Notes: generated by a model from the letters alone, not told the origin. DNA of 64,000 bases from CALOFP01 sp942492635 (GCA_942492635.1 CALOFP010000004.1:496001-560000); one strand, 5' to 3'; shown: positions 1 to 8,286, numbered from the stretch's first letter. Numbers and translations: made by a program.

Positions 1-50
1 ACGATGCCAAATCTCTTTTAAAGATGTTTGGAATGCCGTTTAACAGTTAA
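1..50 (+). CDS. rplE: 50S ribosomal protein L5, 3' end only
   Basis: The first 50 bases read, in the third frame, as a short tail ending MFGMPFNS before a TAA at 48-50. This matches the usual L5 C-terminus (a run of Lys/Leu then GMPF). L5 binds 5S rRNA in the central protuberance of the large subunit. Its position directly before a zinc-type S14 gene is the normal spc-operon order. The 5' part lies outside the window. Confidence 0.8.
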   Translation, partial: DAKSLLKMFGMPFNS

Positions 51-67
51 GAGAGTGGAGGCTTGTT

Positions 68-253
68 TTGGCAAAAAAGAGCATGATGATCAAGGCGGAT
101 AGAAAGCCGAAATTCAAGGTTAGGGCACATAATCGTTGTCCTATATGCGGAAGACCCAGGGGATACCTTAGAAAGTTCGATATGTGCAGAATCTGTTTCA
201 GAACTTTGGCTAATAAGGGTATGATTCCCGGCGTTACAAAATCCAGCTGGTAA
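68..253 (+). CDS. rpsN: 30S ribosomal protein S14, zinc-binding short type
   Basis: A 61-residue S14 of the short zinc type (also called rpsZ). The ribbon is CPIC...CRIC, two CxxC pairs 12 residues apart. S14 helps assemble the 3' domain of 16S rRNA in the small-subunit head. The start is TTG at 68: the frame has a stop at 41-43 and no ATG or GTG before it, and a GTGGAG Shine-Dalgarno lies just upstream. It sits between rplE and rpsH as in most spc operons. Confidence 0.97.
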   Translation: MAKKSMMIKADRKPKFKVRAHNRCPICGRPRGYLRKFDMCRICFRTLANKGMIPGVTKSSW

Positions 254-265
254 AAGAGGTGAAGC

Positions 266-664
266 ATGGCAATGAATGATTTAGTATCAAACTTCCTCAC
301 AAGGATCAGAAACGGTATTATGGCAAAACACGATACTGTTCAGGGTATTCCTTGTTCAAAGGTTGTTGAAAATACTGCAAGAGTTCTTAAGGAAGAAGGG
401 TACATCAACGACTACAGAGTCAGCGAAGTTGGTGTAAAGAAGACTATAAGCGTTGATCTTAAGTATAGGAACGGTGAAAGCGTTATTACTAAGATCGAAC
501 GTGCAAGTAAGCCTGGAAGAAGGGTTTATGAGTCAGCTGCAGAAGTTCGTTACGTAAAGGCTGGTCTTGGTATTGCTGTTGTTACGACCTCAAGAGGTGT
601 TATGACAGACAGGAAGGCCAGAGAAATGAACGTCGGTGGCGAAATTGTATGTAGAGTTTGGTAG
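266..664 (+). CDS. rpsH: 30S ribosomal protein S8
   Basis: This 132-residue protein is full length for S8, a primary binder of 16S rRNA helix 21 that in many bacteria also represses the spc operon post-transcriptionally. It shows the N-terminal pattern DLVSNFLTRIRNG and the conserved C-terminal region STSRGVMTDRKAR (here TTSRGVMTDRKAR). The ATG at 266 follows an AGAGGTG ribosome-binding site, 13 bases after rpsN. I saw no obvious S8-binding mimic nearby, so autoregulation is not supported by what is visible. Confidence 0.97.
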   Translation: MAMNDLVSNFLTRIRNGIMAKHDTVQGIPCSKVVENTARVLKEEGYINDYRVSEVGVKKTISVDLKYRNGESVITKIERASKPGRRVYESAAEVRYVKAGLGIAVVTTSRGVMTDRKAREMNVGGEIVCRVW

Positions 665-679
665 CAAAGGAGGAATATC

Positions 680-1216
680 GTGTCAAGGATAGGAAAAAAT
701 CCGATTCCCGTTGCAAGCGGTATCAACGTTACTATAGATGGCGGTAAGATCGTCGTTAAGGGACCTAAGGGAGAGCTCGAAAGAGTTGTTCATTCAAAGG
801 TTAGCGTTAAACTCGAGGACAACAATATTGTTGTTGAGAGAGGAGACGACGATAGAGAGAGCAGAGCTCTTCACGGCCTCACAAGAGCGTTGGTAAGCAA
901 CATGGTTGAGGGTGTCTCAAAGGGTTTCACAAAGGTGCTTCAGGTTAAAGGAACAGGATACAAATTCGAATCCAAGGGTCAAAAAATTGGATTTTCTTTA
1001 GGTTTTTCACATCCGTGTGAGATGGAAATACCTAAGGGGATATCCGCAGAGATAAAGCCGGATGAACTTACCCTTACTTCCTGCGACAAGGAGCTTCTTG
1101 GAGACTTTGCAGCGAAAATAAAAGCCCTTAGGCCGGTTGAGCCTTACAAGGGTAAAGGTGTGTTCTATAAGGGCCAGGTGATCAAACGCAAGGCCGGAAA
1201 AGCTGCTGGTAAGTAA
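680..1216 (+). CDS. rplF: 50S ribosomal protein L6
   Basis: At 178 residues the length is normal for L6, which has two homologous alpha/beta domains and binds near the base of the L7/L12 stalk. Typical signatures are MSRIGKNPI at the N-terminus and the C-terminal RPVEPYKGKGV...KRKAGK. The start is GTG at 680 behind AAAGGAGG. It is co-transcribed with rpsH (15-base gap) and rplR. Confidence 0.97.
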   Translation: MSRIGKNPIPVASGINVTIDGGKIVVKGPKGELERVVHSKVSVKLEDNNIVVERGDDDRESRALHGLTRALVSNMVEGVSKGFTKVLQVKGTGYKFESKGQKIGFSLGFSHPCEMEIPKGISAEIKPDELTLTSCDKELLGDFAAKIKALRPVEPYKGKGVFYKGQVIKRKAGKAAGK

Positions 1217-1235
1217 GCCATTATCGGAGGACAAA

Positions 1236-1595
1236 ATGAATAATCGGGTAAAGTTAGCTAGAAGGCTCAAAAGAAAAAAAAGAGTTAGAAAAAATATAAA
1301 GGGTACTGCCGATACTCCAAGACTGTCGGTTTTTAAGAGTAACCAGCATATCTATGCTCAGGCAATCGACGATGTTAACGGTGTTACTGTTGTGTCAGCA
1401 TCTACAAAAGACAAGGGATTCAATGCTCCTGAAGGCGACAAGAAGGCATTCGCGGCTAAAGTTGGTGAAATGATAGCTATGAAGTGCAAGGAAAAAGAAG
1501 TTACTTCAGTCGTTTTCGACCGTAATGGGTACCCATATCACGGTAGGGTTAAGGCTCTTGCTGAAGCTGCAAGAGAGCATGGATTAAAATTTTAA
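1236..1595 (+). CDS. rplR: 50S ribosomal protein L18
   Basis: L18 (119 residues) binds 5S rRNA together with L5. The basic N-terminus (RRLKRKKRVRKNIKG) is followed by the usual LSVFKSNQHIYAQ and ends in REHGLKF, the standard L18 tail. An ATG at 1236 follows TCGGAGG. Gene order rplF-rplR-rpsE is canonical. Confidence 0.97.
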   Translation: MNNRVKLARRLKRKKRVRKNIKGTADTPRLSVFKSNQHIYAQAIDDVNGVTVVSASTKDKGFNAPEGDKKAFAAKVGEMIAMKCKEKEVTSVVFDRNGYPYHGRVKALAEAAREHGLKF

Positions 1596-1617
1596 TTAAG
1601 TTAATTCGGAGTTGCTG

Positions 1618-2142
1618 ATGAATAAGCATAGTAAACCAATAAATCCTGAAGGACTTGATTTAAAGGAAAAATTGATTTTCGTAAACAGGGTTGCAAAGGT
1701 TGTAAAAGGCGGTAAGAACTTCAGCTTTGCCGCTTTAATGGTTGTTGGTGATGAAAACGGACATGTCGGTCTCGGACTTGGAAAGGCGAGAGAGGTTCCC
1801 GAAGCCATAAAAAAGGGTGTCGCCAACGCTAAGAAGAACATAAAGAGAGTTAATCTCGTAAAGGGTACAGTTTCTCACGAAGTGCTTGGAGTATACGGAG
1901 CAGGAAAGGTCTTCCTTAGACCTGCTTCTCCCGGTACCGGTGTTATCGCAGGTTCCGCTGTAAGAGCCGTTCTTGAAGCTGCGGGAGTAACTGACATTCT
2001 TTCGAAGAGTATCGGATCAAACAATCCTCACAACATGGCGAAAGCTACTCTTCAGGCTCTCACTACCATGGAATGTCTTGAAGATGTTCAGGAAAAAAGG
2101 AATGTTGAAATTACCGACTATCAACTGAAAGACAAGGAGTAG
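1618..2142 (+). CDS. rpsE: 30S ribosomal protein S5
   Basis: S5 (174 residues from this start) acts in decoding accuracy at the mRNA entry site. The double-stranded-RNA-binding-like N-terminal domain (EKLIFVNRVAKVVKGG) and the C-terminal domain with GAVRAVLEAAGV-type and SNNPHNMAKATL motifs are visible. The frame is open from a TTG at 1612, but the GGAG at 1608-1611 is optimally spaced from the ATG at 1618, so I choose that start. The next gene is rplO only 3 bases later; rpmD, normally found between them, is absent. Confidence 0.96.
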   Translation: MNKHSKPINPEGLDLKEKLIFVNRVAKVVKGGKNFSFAALMVVGDENGHVGLGLGKAREVPEAIKKGVANAKKNIKRVNLVKGTVSHEVLGVYGAGKVFLRPASPGTGVIAGSAVRAVLEAAGVTDILSKSIGSNNPHNMAKATLQALTTMECLEDVQEKRNVEITDYQLKDKE

Positions 2143-2145
2143 ACA

Positions 2146-2598
2146 ATGGCTTTTACCTTAAGCAATCTGAAAAAGCCTGAAGGGCTTAAAAATAGAAAAA
2201 GACTGGGTAGAGGTGATGGTTCCGGTACAGGTAAAACCGCAGGAAAGGGACATAAAGGTCAGAAGGCTAGATCCGGCGGCGGAGTTCGCAGAGGATTCGA
2301 AGGTGGCCAGATGCCTTACAACAGACGTATCCCTAAGAGAGGTTTCCATAACAAATGGGCCAAGGACGTTACAGAGATAAACGTAAGATATATCTCTGAG
2401 CTTGAAGCCGGCACAGTCGTTGATCTCGAAAAGCTGATGGAGATGGGACTTCTCAGAAAAGAGAAGAGCATCGTCAAGTTCATCGGTAAGATTGAGATGA
2501 AAAACAGCATCGTTGTAAAAGCCCACAAATTTACGAAGGGTGCTAAGGAGTCTATCGAAAAGGTTGGTGGTACTGTAGAGGAGATTAATCTTGATTAA
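2146..2598 (+). CDS. rplO: 50S ribosomal protein L15
   Basis: This 150-residue L15 has the Gly/Arg-rich N-terminal extension that reaches into the ribosome core (GRGDGSGTGKTAGKGHKGQ, followed by GGVRRGFEGGQMP) and a C-terminal globular part with KAHKFTKGAKE. It follows rpsE directly and its last codons overlap the TTG start of secY, which suggests translational coupling between L15 and the translocon. Confidence 0.97.
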   Translation: MAFTLSNLKKPEGLKNRKRLGRGDGSGTGKTAGKGHKGQKARSGGGVRRGFEGGQMPYNRRIPKRGFHNKWAKDVTEINVRYISELEAGTVVDLEKLMEMGLLRKEKSIVKFIGKIEMKNSIVVKAHKFTKGAKESIEKVGGTVEEINLD

Positions 2599-3907
2599 AA
2601 GAGTTCTAAAAAACATACTCAGTATTCCTGATTTGAGAGAGAGGGTATTCTTTACGCTCTTTATGCTCGCTATCTACCGGTTGGGAATATTTGTTACTAC
2701 ACCGGGCGTAGATAGAAACGTGATGGCAAACATTATGTCGTCTAAGGCATCGGGTACAATGTTAGATCTCTTTAATATGTTTTCGGGAGGTGCTCTTGAG
2801 CGCCTCTCGATTTTTGCATTGGGGATCATGCCTTATATCAGCGCCTCAATCATTATGTCCCTTCTTGCCGTTGTAGTGCCTGCAGTAGCGGAGCTTCAAA
2901 AGGACGGTGAGGCGGGGTACAGAAAAATCACCCAGTACACAAGATACGGTACCGTTCTTCTATGTATCTTTCAGGGTTTCATGATGTCGAAATTCCTTGA
3001 AAGTCTGACAGGCCCTGGTGGTGAAGTCGTTGTGCATAACCCAGGCTGGTTTTTCAGGATTATGACGATTGTCACTCTTACAACCGGTACGATGTTCATC
3101 ATGTGGCTCGGAGAGCAGATCACTGATCGAGGCATTGGAAATGGTGTCTCCCTCATAATTTTTGCTTCTATTGTAGCCAGATTCCCCTCGATGTTTGCTC
3201 AAATAGGCAAGTATCTTAGAGAGGATATGATCACGCCTCTTACAGTGCTGATATTTGCAGGCGCAATGGTTGCTACTTTTGCGGCGATAGTATTTGTGGA
3301 GTCAGCTCAGAAGAGAATTCCGATACAGTTCTCAAGACGAATTGCAGGCGGACGTGCTGTTCAAAAATCACATCTGCCTCTGAAGATCAATACGTCTGGA
3401 GTTATTCCTCCGATCTTTGCCAATGCACTTTTGATCTTTCCCGCCACAATTTCCAGCTTCTTGGAAGCGAGCTGGCTTGCTCCTCTGGAAGCGATGTTGA
3501 GGCCGGGTGGCTGGATTTACAACCTGCTCTACATTGCTCTTATCATCTTCTTTGCCTTTTTCTACACGTTTGTTCAGTTTAAAACAGATGATGTGGCAGA
3601 GAATTTGAATAAGCAGGGAGGGTACATTCCCGGAGTCAGACCTGGTGCGGAAACAGTTGATTACATCAATAGTGTTTTGACAAAGATAACTGTAGGTGGT
3701 GCCGTATACCTTACACTTGTGTGCATACTTCCAGACATACTCAGAAACAAGATGGGACTTCCATTCTATATGGGCGGAACCTCTATTCTGATTGTTGTCG
3801 GTGTTGCCATGGATATGGCTTCTCAGATTGAATCATATCTCATTAGCAATAACTACGAAGGATTCTCCGTAGGCGCCGGTTCTCTTGTTAAAGGACGAAG
3901 AAGCTAA
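2591..3907 (+). CDS. secY: Preprotein translocase subunit SecY
   Basis: SecY (438 residues, normal length) forms the protein-conducting channel in the inner membrane with SecE and SecG and works with SecA. About ten hydrophobic segments are visible. Family signatures are RxxFTLFMLAIYRLG near the N-terminus, GGALERLSIFALGIMPYI (plug region and TM2) and DRGIGNG in the middle. The start is TTG at 2591, eight bases inside rplO, behind a GAGGAG site. It is followed by a 267-base gap before infA instead of the frequent adk-map pair. Confidence 0.97.
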   Translation: MIKRVLKNILSIPDLRERVFFTLFMLAIYRLGIFVTTPGVDRNVMANIMSSKASGTMLDLFNMFSGGALERLSIFALGIMPYISASIIMSLLAVVVPAVAELQKDGEAGYRKITQYTRYGTVLLCIFQGFMMSKFLESLTGPGGEVVVHNPGWFFRIMTIVTLTTGTMFIMWLGEQITDRGIGNGVSLIIFASIVARFPSMFAQIGKYLREDMITPLTVLIFAGAMVATFAAIVFVESAQKRIPIQFSRRIAGGRAVQKSHLPLKINTSGVIPPIFANALLIFPATISSFLEASWLAPLEAMLRPGGWIYNLLYIALIIFFAFFYTFVQFKTDDVAENLNKQGGYIPGVRPGAETVDYINSVLTKITVGGAVYLTLVCILPDILRNKMGLPFYMGGTSILIVVGVAMDMASQIESYLISNNYEGFSVGAGSLVKGRRS

Positions 3908-4174
3908 ATTCGTTGAATTATGATTCGTGTAACTGCTTGCCGCCACTTTTCATTCTCACTGAAATTTGACATTGATAGTTTCCTAAATCGATGTAAATGA
4001 AGCTGAGCTTTTTTCAGAACGGCATTCACAGTTCATTTTTCAGTATGATGGTTCGAGTGGTATGAAACATGAAATCGATAATTATATCGACGATGTGAGT
4101 TGTGTTTTTAAAAAATTATTGAAAAACACAAAAAATTTACTAGATTCTATATGATTTTTTAGATAGGGAGCGTA
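3908..4174. other. Intergenic region between secY and infA
   Basis: These 267 bases hold no convincing gene on either strand. They become very AT-rich toward infA. A candidate promoter is annotated at 4119-4146; a second TTGACA at 3966-3971 has no good -10 partner at the right distance. I see no strong hairpin terminator after secY, so read-through from the spc operon remains possible. Confidence 0.6.
4119..4146 (+). promoter_or_regulatory. Candidate sigma70 promoter for infA-rpmJ-rpsM-rpoA
   Basis: TTGAAA at 4119-4124 is followed after 16 bases by TAGATT at 4141-4146, in an AT-rich stretch about 30 bases before the infA start. It would give the alpha-operon part its own start after the long gap that replaces adk and map. 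The -10 is imperfect, so this is a moderate call. Confidence 0.4.
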
Positions 4175-4420
4175 ATGGGCAAAGAAGAAGGTATCGTAGT
4201 TGAAGGCACAATAATGGAGACGTTGCCTAATGCAATGTTCAAAGTGCAGCTTGAGAATGGGCATGAAGTTCTTGCCCATATTTCCGGAAAGATGAGGAAG
4301 TTTTTCATCCGAATTCTTCCGGGTGACAAGGTTCAGGTTGAGTTGTCGCCATACGACCTTTCTCGAGGACGAATAGTTCATCGTATGAAGGCCGGCGGCA
4401 GTGGAATGCAGAAAAAATAA
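4175..4420 (+). CDS. infA: Translation initiation factor IF-1
   Basis: IF-1 (81 residues) is an OB-fold protein that occupies the A site during initiation. The sequence follows the family closely: GTIMETLPNAMFKVQLENGH, then VLAHISGKMRK, then ILPGDKVQVELSPYDLSRGRI. It is slightly longer than usual because of a Gly/Ser/Lys tail. ATG at 4175 follows a GGGAGCG site. It heads the infA-rpmJ-rpsM block. Confidence 0.97.
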   Translation: MGKEEGIVVEGTIMETLPNAMFKVQLENGHEVLAHISGKMRKFFIRILPGDKVQVELSPYDLSRGRIVHRMKAGGSGMQKK

Positions 4421-4436
4421 AATTATGGAGTGAAAA

Positions 4437-4550
4437 ATGAAAGTACGCGCTTCTGTGAAAAAAATTTGCGCTAAGTGCAAAGTAATAAGAAGAAAAGGTG
4501 TCGTAAGGGTTATTTGCGAAAACGCCAAGCACAAACAGAGACAAGGCTGA
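4437..4550 (+). CDS. rpmJ: 50S ribosomal protein L36
   Basis: A 37-residue gene that begins MKVRASVKKICAKCKVIRRK and ends KHKQRQG before TGA at 4548-4550. L36 is the smallest large-subunit protein and binds zinc; the ligands CxxC, a later Cys and a His are all present, so this is the C+ form. GGAG at 4427-4430 precedes the ATG. It lies between infA and rpsM as expected. Confidence 0.95.
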   Translation: MKVRASVKKICAKCKVIRRKGVVRVICENAKHKQRQG

Positions 4551-4582
4551 TTTAAATAAGACTTAATACAGGAGGTGATGAT

Positions 4583-4951
4583 TTGGTTCGTATAGCAGGT
4601 GTTGATCTGCCGAGAAATAAGAGCATGAACATAGCTCTTACCTACGTCTACGGAATCGGTAGAGCTTCGGCAGAAGTCATTATGGATAAGGCTGGCCTTG
4701 ATCCTTGGATGAAGAGTGATGAGGTTACAGAAGAACAGGCTATTAAGATCAGGGAAATCGTTGATGCTGATTTTTTGGTCGAAGGTGATCTCAAGAAAGA
4801 TGTTATCATGAATATCAAGAGATTGATGGATCTCGGTAACTACAGAGGTCTCAGACATCGTAGAAGTCTTCCTGCGCGCGGTCAGAGAACAAAGACTAAT
4901 GCCAGGACAAGGAAAGGGCCGAAAAGAAACATGATGAAGAAGAAGAAATAA
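4583..4951 (+). CDS. rpsM: 30S ribosomal protein S13
   Basis: S13 (122 residues) sits in the small-subunit head and contacts tRNAs and the L5/L31 bridge. It has the N-terminal RIAGVDLP, the YGIGRA helix-two-turn-helix region and the basic C-terminal tail RGLRHRRSLPARGQRTKTNARTRKG split across the RNA-binding end. The start is TTG at 4583 behind a strong GGAGGTG; no ATG or GTG is in frame upstream at a plausible distance. Confidence 0.97.
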   Translation: MVRIAGVDLPRNKSMNIALTYVYGIGRASAEVIMDKAGLDPWMKSDEVTEEQAIKIREIVDADFLVEGDLKKDVIMNIKRLMDLGNYRGLRHRRSLPARGQRTKTNARTRKGPKRNMMKKKK

Positions 4952-4964
4952 TCCGGAGGATTAA

Positions 4965-5345
4965 ATGGCTGGTGAAAAAAGGAAAAAGGTGAGAAAGAAT
5001 ATTCAGACTGGTCTTGCCTATATTCAGTGCAGTTTCAACAATACGATTGTTACTATTACTGATGTGAGTGGAAATGCTCTTGCCTGGTCAAGTGCAGGTT
5101 TTAAAGGATTTAGAGGGTCTAAGAAAAGCACTCCATACGCTGCACAGATGGCTGCAGAAGATGCAGGAAAGAAGGCTCAGGAGTACGGGCTCAGAACTCT
5201 CAGCGTATACGTTAAGGGTCCCGGTAGCGGACGTGAAGCTGCCATCAGGGGGCTTGCAAATGTTGGTTACAACATCACTCTTCTAAGGGATATCACTCCG
5301 ATTCCACATAACGGATGTCGTCCCAAGAAAAGAAGAAGAGTCTAG
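4965..5345 (+). CDS. rpsK: 30S ribosomal protein S11
   Basis: S11 (126 residues) lines the platform next to the mRNA Shine-Dalgarno helix. It shows GLAYIQCSFNNTIVTITD, the conserved GFKGFRGSKKSTPYAAQ and the C-terminal DITPIPHNGCRPKKRRRV. ATG at 4965 follows CCGGAGG, 13 bases after rpsM. Confidence 0.97.
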   Translation: MAGEKRKKVRKNIQTGLAYIQCSFNNTIVTITDVSGNALAWSSAGFKGFRGSKKSTPYAAQMAAEDAGKKAQEYGLRTLSVYVKGPGSGREAAIRGLANVGYNITLLRDITPIPHNGCRPKKRRRV

Positions 5346-5390
5346 TGTGATTGAGAGTGTAAACTTTTAGCTCAACAAAAGGAGGAAGCT

Positions 5391-6020
5391 TTGGCTAAAT
5401 ATACAGCAGCGAGCTGCAAAATATGTAGAAGGGAAGGTGCAAAACTTTTCCTTAAAGGAGAGAGATGTCACTCCGAAAAATGTTCATTCGATAAAAGACC
5501 CTACGGTCCTGGCGATCACGGAAAGGATAGAAAGAGAACAAGCGATTACAAGGTTCAGCTTAGAGAGAAACAGAAGGTTAAGGCCATCTATGGTATGCTT
5601 GAGAAGCAGTTCAGGATTTTCTACCACAGAGCTGACAAGAAGAAAGGTGCTACAGGCGAGAACCTCCTTTCCATCCTGGAAAGAAGACTTGATAACGTAA
5701 TATACAGGCTTGGAATGGCTAACAGCAGAAGCCAGGCAAGACAGCTTGTAAATCATAAGCATTTTTCAGTTAACGGGAAAGTAACCGATATCCCCAGTTT
5801 TATAGTGAACGAGGGTGATGTTGTTGAAATAAGAGAGAAAAGCAAGGCAAAGGATGTGTTTAAGGGTGCCTTGGAATTCGCTGGAGAGAGAGTTGGTGTT
5901 CCTACATGGCTCGAACTCAACAAGGATGAGGCGAAAGGTAAAGTTGTTAGAATTCCTGAAAGGGAAGACATCACAGACGATATAAAAGAAAACCTGATAG
6001 TTGAGCTTTATTCCAAGTAA
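5391..6020 (+). CDS. rpsD: 30S ribosomal protein S4, zinc-containing form
   Basis: At 209 residues this is a normal S4, a primary 16S rRNA binder involved in assembly and fidelity. The N-terminal CKIC...CHSEKC arrangement is a zinc site of the C+ type. A central S4 RNA-binding domain is seen around RLDNVIYRLGMANSRSQARQ and VNHKHFSVNG. The start is TTG at 5391 behind AGGAGG. It is followed by rpoA, the usual alpha-operon order. Confidence 0.97.
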   Translation: MAKYTAASCKICRREGAKLFLKGERCHSEKCSFDKRPYGPGDHGKDRKRTSDYKVQLREKQKVKAIYGMLEKQFRIFYHRADKKKGATGENLLSILERRLDNVIYRLGMANSRSQARQLVNHKHFSVNGKVTDIPSFIVNEGDVVEIREKSKAKDVFKGALEFAGERVGVPTWLELNKDEAKGKVVRIPEREDITDDIKENLIVELYSK

Positions 6021-6042
6021 TTAAATGACAGGAGAGAAATAG

Positions 6043-7062
6043 ATGTATCGTTCTAACTGGACAACTTTGATAATGCCTAAAGAGGTTAAGGTTGTTAAAC
6101 AGAGTGAAGACGGAAAATACGCCCGTTTTGCCTGTGAACCACTCATGAAAGGCTACGGAATTACACTGGGTAATTCTTTGCGAAGAATCCTTCTCTCTAC
6201 CCTGAGAGGCAGCGCCGTTGTCGCTGTGAAAATAAAGGGAGTGGAGCACGAATTCAGTGCTGTTCCCGGTATAAAGGAAGATGTTGTAGACATTATTCTT
6301 AATATCAAACAGATTCGCTTTGTTTCCCATGAAGACAAGCTGCACCATCTTGTTATAAGGAAAAACGAGAAGGGTGAGGTTTGTGCAGGAGACATTGCGG
6401 AGACTGCGGGAATAAAGGTTCTTAACAAGGACCTTCATCTCTGTTCTCTTGATGACAACTTTGATTTCGAGATGGAGTTGCTTGTAAATGCAGGAAGAGG
6501 ATATGTTCAGGCCGAAGACCATGATCCAGAACTCTACAGTGAAGGTTTTATTCCGATTGATTCCTTTTTCTCTCCAACCGTCAATGCGAATTACAAGGTT
6601 ACATCAGCAAGGGTTAAAAACAGCTTTAACTTTGACAAGCTGATTTTCGATCTGGAAACTGACGGATCTGTTTCTCCTCGTGAAGCTCTCAGCTATGCGG
6701 CAATGATTCTTCGTGAGCACACCAGTTTCTTCATAAATTTCTCAATAGAAGAGGAAAAGAAGGATACCGAAAGGGAATCTGTTGAAGAAGTCAACTGGAG
6801 TCTCTACAAGACAATAGAGGAACTTGATCTTTCCGTCAGATCCTACAACTGCCTGAAGAACGCCAATATCAAGTTTGTTGGAAGCCTTGTTCAGAGAACT
6901 GAAGCCGAGATGCTTAAAACAAAGAATTTCGGAAGAAAATCTCTTAATGAAATTAAGTTGATTCTCCTGAACATGGGGCTTCATTTCGGTATGGATGTAG
7001 ACACGTTTCCGGACGAAAAGATTATAGAAGAGTTGGAAAAAAAGGAAAAAAAGAATAAATAA
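6043..7062 (+). CDS. rpoA: DNA-directed RNA polymerase alpha subunit
   Basis: Alpha (339 residues) dimerises to nucleate RNA polymerase assembly. The N-terminal domain shows FxxEPLxxGYGITLGNSLRRILLS and KGVEHEFSAVPGIKEDV. The C-terminal domain contains the helix-hairpin-helix DNA/activator-binding region (IEELDLSVRSYNCLKNANI, then GRKSLNEIK). A short Lys/Glu-rich tail ends the protein. The gene lies between rpsD and rplQ. Confidence 0.98.
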   Translation: MYRSNWTTLIMPKEVKVVKQSEDGKYARFACEPLMKGYGITLGNSLRRILLSTLRGSAVVAVKIKGVEHEFSAVPGIKEDVVDIILNIKQIRFVSHEDKLHHLVIRKNEKGEVCAGDIAETAGIKVLNKDLHLCSLDDNFDFEMELLVNAGRGYVQAEDHDPELYSEGFIPIDSFFSPTVNANYKVTSARVKNSFNFDKLIFDLETDGSVSPREALSYAAMILREHTSFFINFSIEEEKKDTERESVEEVNWSLYKTIEELDLSVRSYNCLKNANIKFVGSLVQRTEAEMLKTKNFGRKSLNEIKLILLNMGLHFGMDVDTFPDEKIIEELEKKEKKNK

Positions 7063-7073
7063 GGAGTTTCATC

Positions 7074-7511
7074 ATGAGACACAGGAAGAGCGGAAGAAGG
7101 CTTAACAGGAAGAGCTCTCATAGAGAGGCTATGATGACAAACCTCCTTCTTTCCCTTGTAAAGCACGAGAGAATTGTTACAACTCTCGGAAGGGCGAAAG
7201 AGTTGAGGATAATTGCCGAGAAGGTAATAACTCTTGCCAAGAAGAAAACACCGGCTGCCCACATTCAGCTGAGTAAGTTCATCAAGGCAGAGCGTGAAGA
7301 GAACATCAAGAAGCTTGTAAATGAGCTCGCTCCACGTTTCGCTGATAGAAACGGTGGATACACAAGAATCATTAAATACGGATTCAGAAAAGGTGACGGT
7401 GCCCCTACCGCAATCATCGAGTACATCGGTGCTGAGGTAAAGAAGGCTCATAACGTAGTTGAGGAAGCTGAAGCAGTTGTTGAGACATCTGCAGAGGAAA
7501 AATCAGAATAG
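7074..7511 (+). CDS. rplQ: 50S ribosomal protein L17
   Basis: L17 lies close to the polypeptide exit tunnel. This one has 145 residues with an acidic C-terminal extension beyond the roughly 115-residue core. It starts MRHRKSGRRLNRKSSHREAM and contains KELRIIAEKVITLAK and NGGYTRIIK. It is the last gene of the operon and is followed by a strong terminator. Confidence 0.97.
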   Translation: MRHRKSGRRLNRKSSHREAMMTNLLLSLVKHERIVTTLGRAKELRIIAEKVITLAKKKTPAAHIQLSKFIKAEREENIKKLVNELAPRFADRNGGYTRIIKYGFRKGDGAPTAIIEYIGAEVKKAHNVVEEAEAVVETSAEEKSE

Positions 7512-7534
7512 TAGATACCTTTTCATGTGTTTGA

Positions 7535-7563
7535 AAAAGGCTCCTGAAAAGGAGCCTTTTTTT
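7535..7563 (+). terminator. Rho-independent terminator of the ribosomal operon
   Basis: A 10-base perfect stem AAAAGGCTCC/GGAGCCTTTT with a six-base loop runs into a T-tract ending at 7563, 24 bases after the rplQ stop. This is a textbook intrinsic terminator closing the spc/alpha operon. Confidence 0.92.
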
Positions 7564-7597
7564 ATTGCACTGATTTAATTTAGGGAATGGAAAGAAA

Positions 7598-8053
7598 ATG
7601 ATAGATCTTCTTTTTTTGGTCTTTATAATAATTGCCGCAGGGGCCGGGTATTTGGGTGGCGGATTTAAAGAGCTTGTAAAACTTTCCTGCCTCATATTTT
7701 TGATCGGTCTTTACAGCCTTCCATCAGTCAAAAATAATATCATATCAATAACCGGTCCAGAGCTCTCCTATGTAGTCATTCTTGGTTCATTCGTCGTCAT
7801 ATATTTCATAAGCCAGAAATTATTAAGCTGGGTTATGAGCTCACTGATATCACACAGGGAAGGTGCCCTTGGAGCTTTGAATAAAGGTACCGGTGTTTTT
7901 TTCGGAGTGATAAAATCTATGGCGGTAATTCTTTTTCTTACCGCATTGATTATATTCCTCTGGGAGAGAGGAGTTCTCGTCGAGCTTAGGGAAAAGGTAA
8001 ATTCTTCGATAGTTTTCTCTCTGATGTCATCTATAGTCAAAATTTTCAGTTGA
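7598..8053 (+). CDS. CvpA family membrane protein
   Basis: This 151-residue protein is almost entirely four hydrophobic segments. The N-terminus (IDLLFLVFIIIAAGAGYLGGG) and the pattern GALNKGTGVFFGVIKSMAVI match CvpA/colicin V production family proteins, inner-membrane proteins of unclear molecular role. It sits alone between the ribosomal terminator and the folP promoter, so it is probably monocistronic or read with a weak upstream promoter that I could not identify. The family call is by hydrophobicity and motif, and the function is unknown. Confidence 0.75.
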   Translation: MIDLLFLVFIIIAAGAGYLGGGFKELVKLSCLIFLIGLYSLPSVKNNIISITGPELSYVVILGSFVVIYFISQKLLSWVMSSLISHREGALGALNKGTGVFFGVIKSMAVILFLTALIIFLWERGVLVELREKVNSSIVFSLMSSIVKIFS

Positions 8054-8257
8054 TAAACTACAAAAGAAAAAATATGTAAATTCTCACTTCTGTATTTCAA
8101 AATAACAAGAGAACCTGAACTCCTTAAAAAGTTAAAAAAGTCTCCGTTCATTACTGGGCAGTCAAACTGATGATGAGAGAGTTTGTATAAATGGTATCTG
8201 ATATGAAAAGAGTTAAATAACATCTTGAAAATGTTAAACCATCAACTTTCATTTATA

Positions 8258-8286
8258 TTGACAAAGAAAGATGCATTTTTTAGAAT
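8258..8286 (+). promoter_or_regulatory. sigma70 promoter for folP-cdaA-cdaR-glmM operon
   Basis: A consensus TTGACA (8258-8263) is followed after exactly 17 bases by TAGAAT (8281-8286). The predicted transcript starts near 8293, only about 16 bases before the ATG at 8309. This rules out the upstream TTG at 8225 as the folP start. Confidence 0.8.

Noticed and set aside
4082..4858. A 258-residue minus-strand frame over infA, rpmJ and rpsM
   Set aside because: It runs antisense to three clearly conserved genes, has no ribosome-binding site and its composition is that of a shadow.
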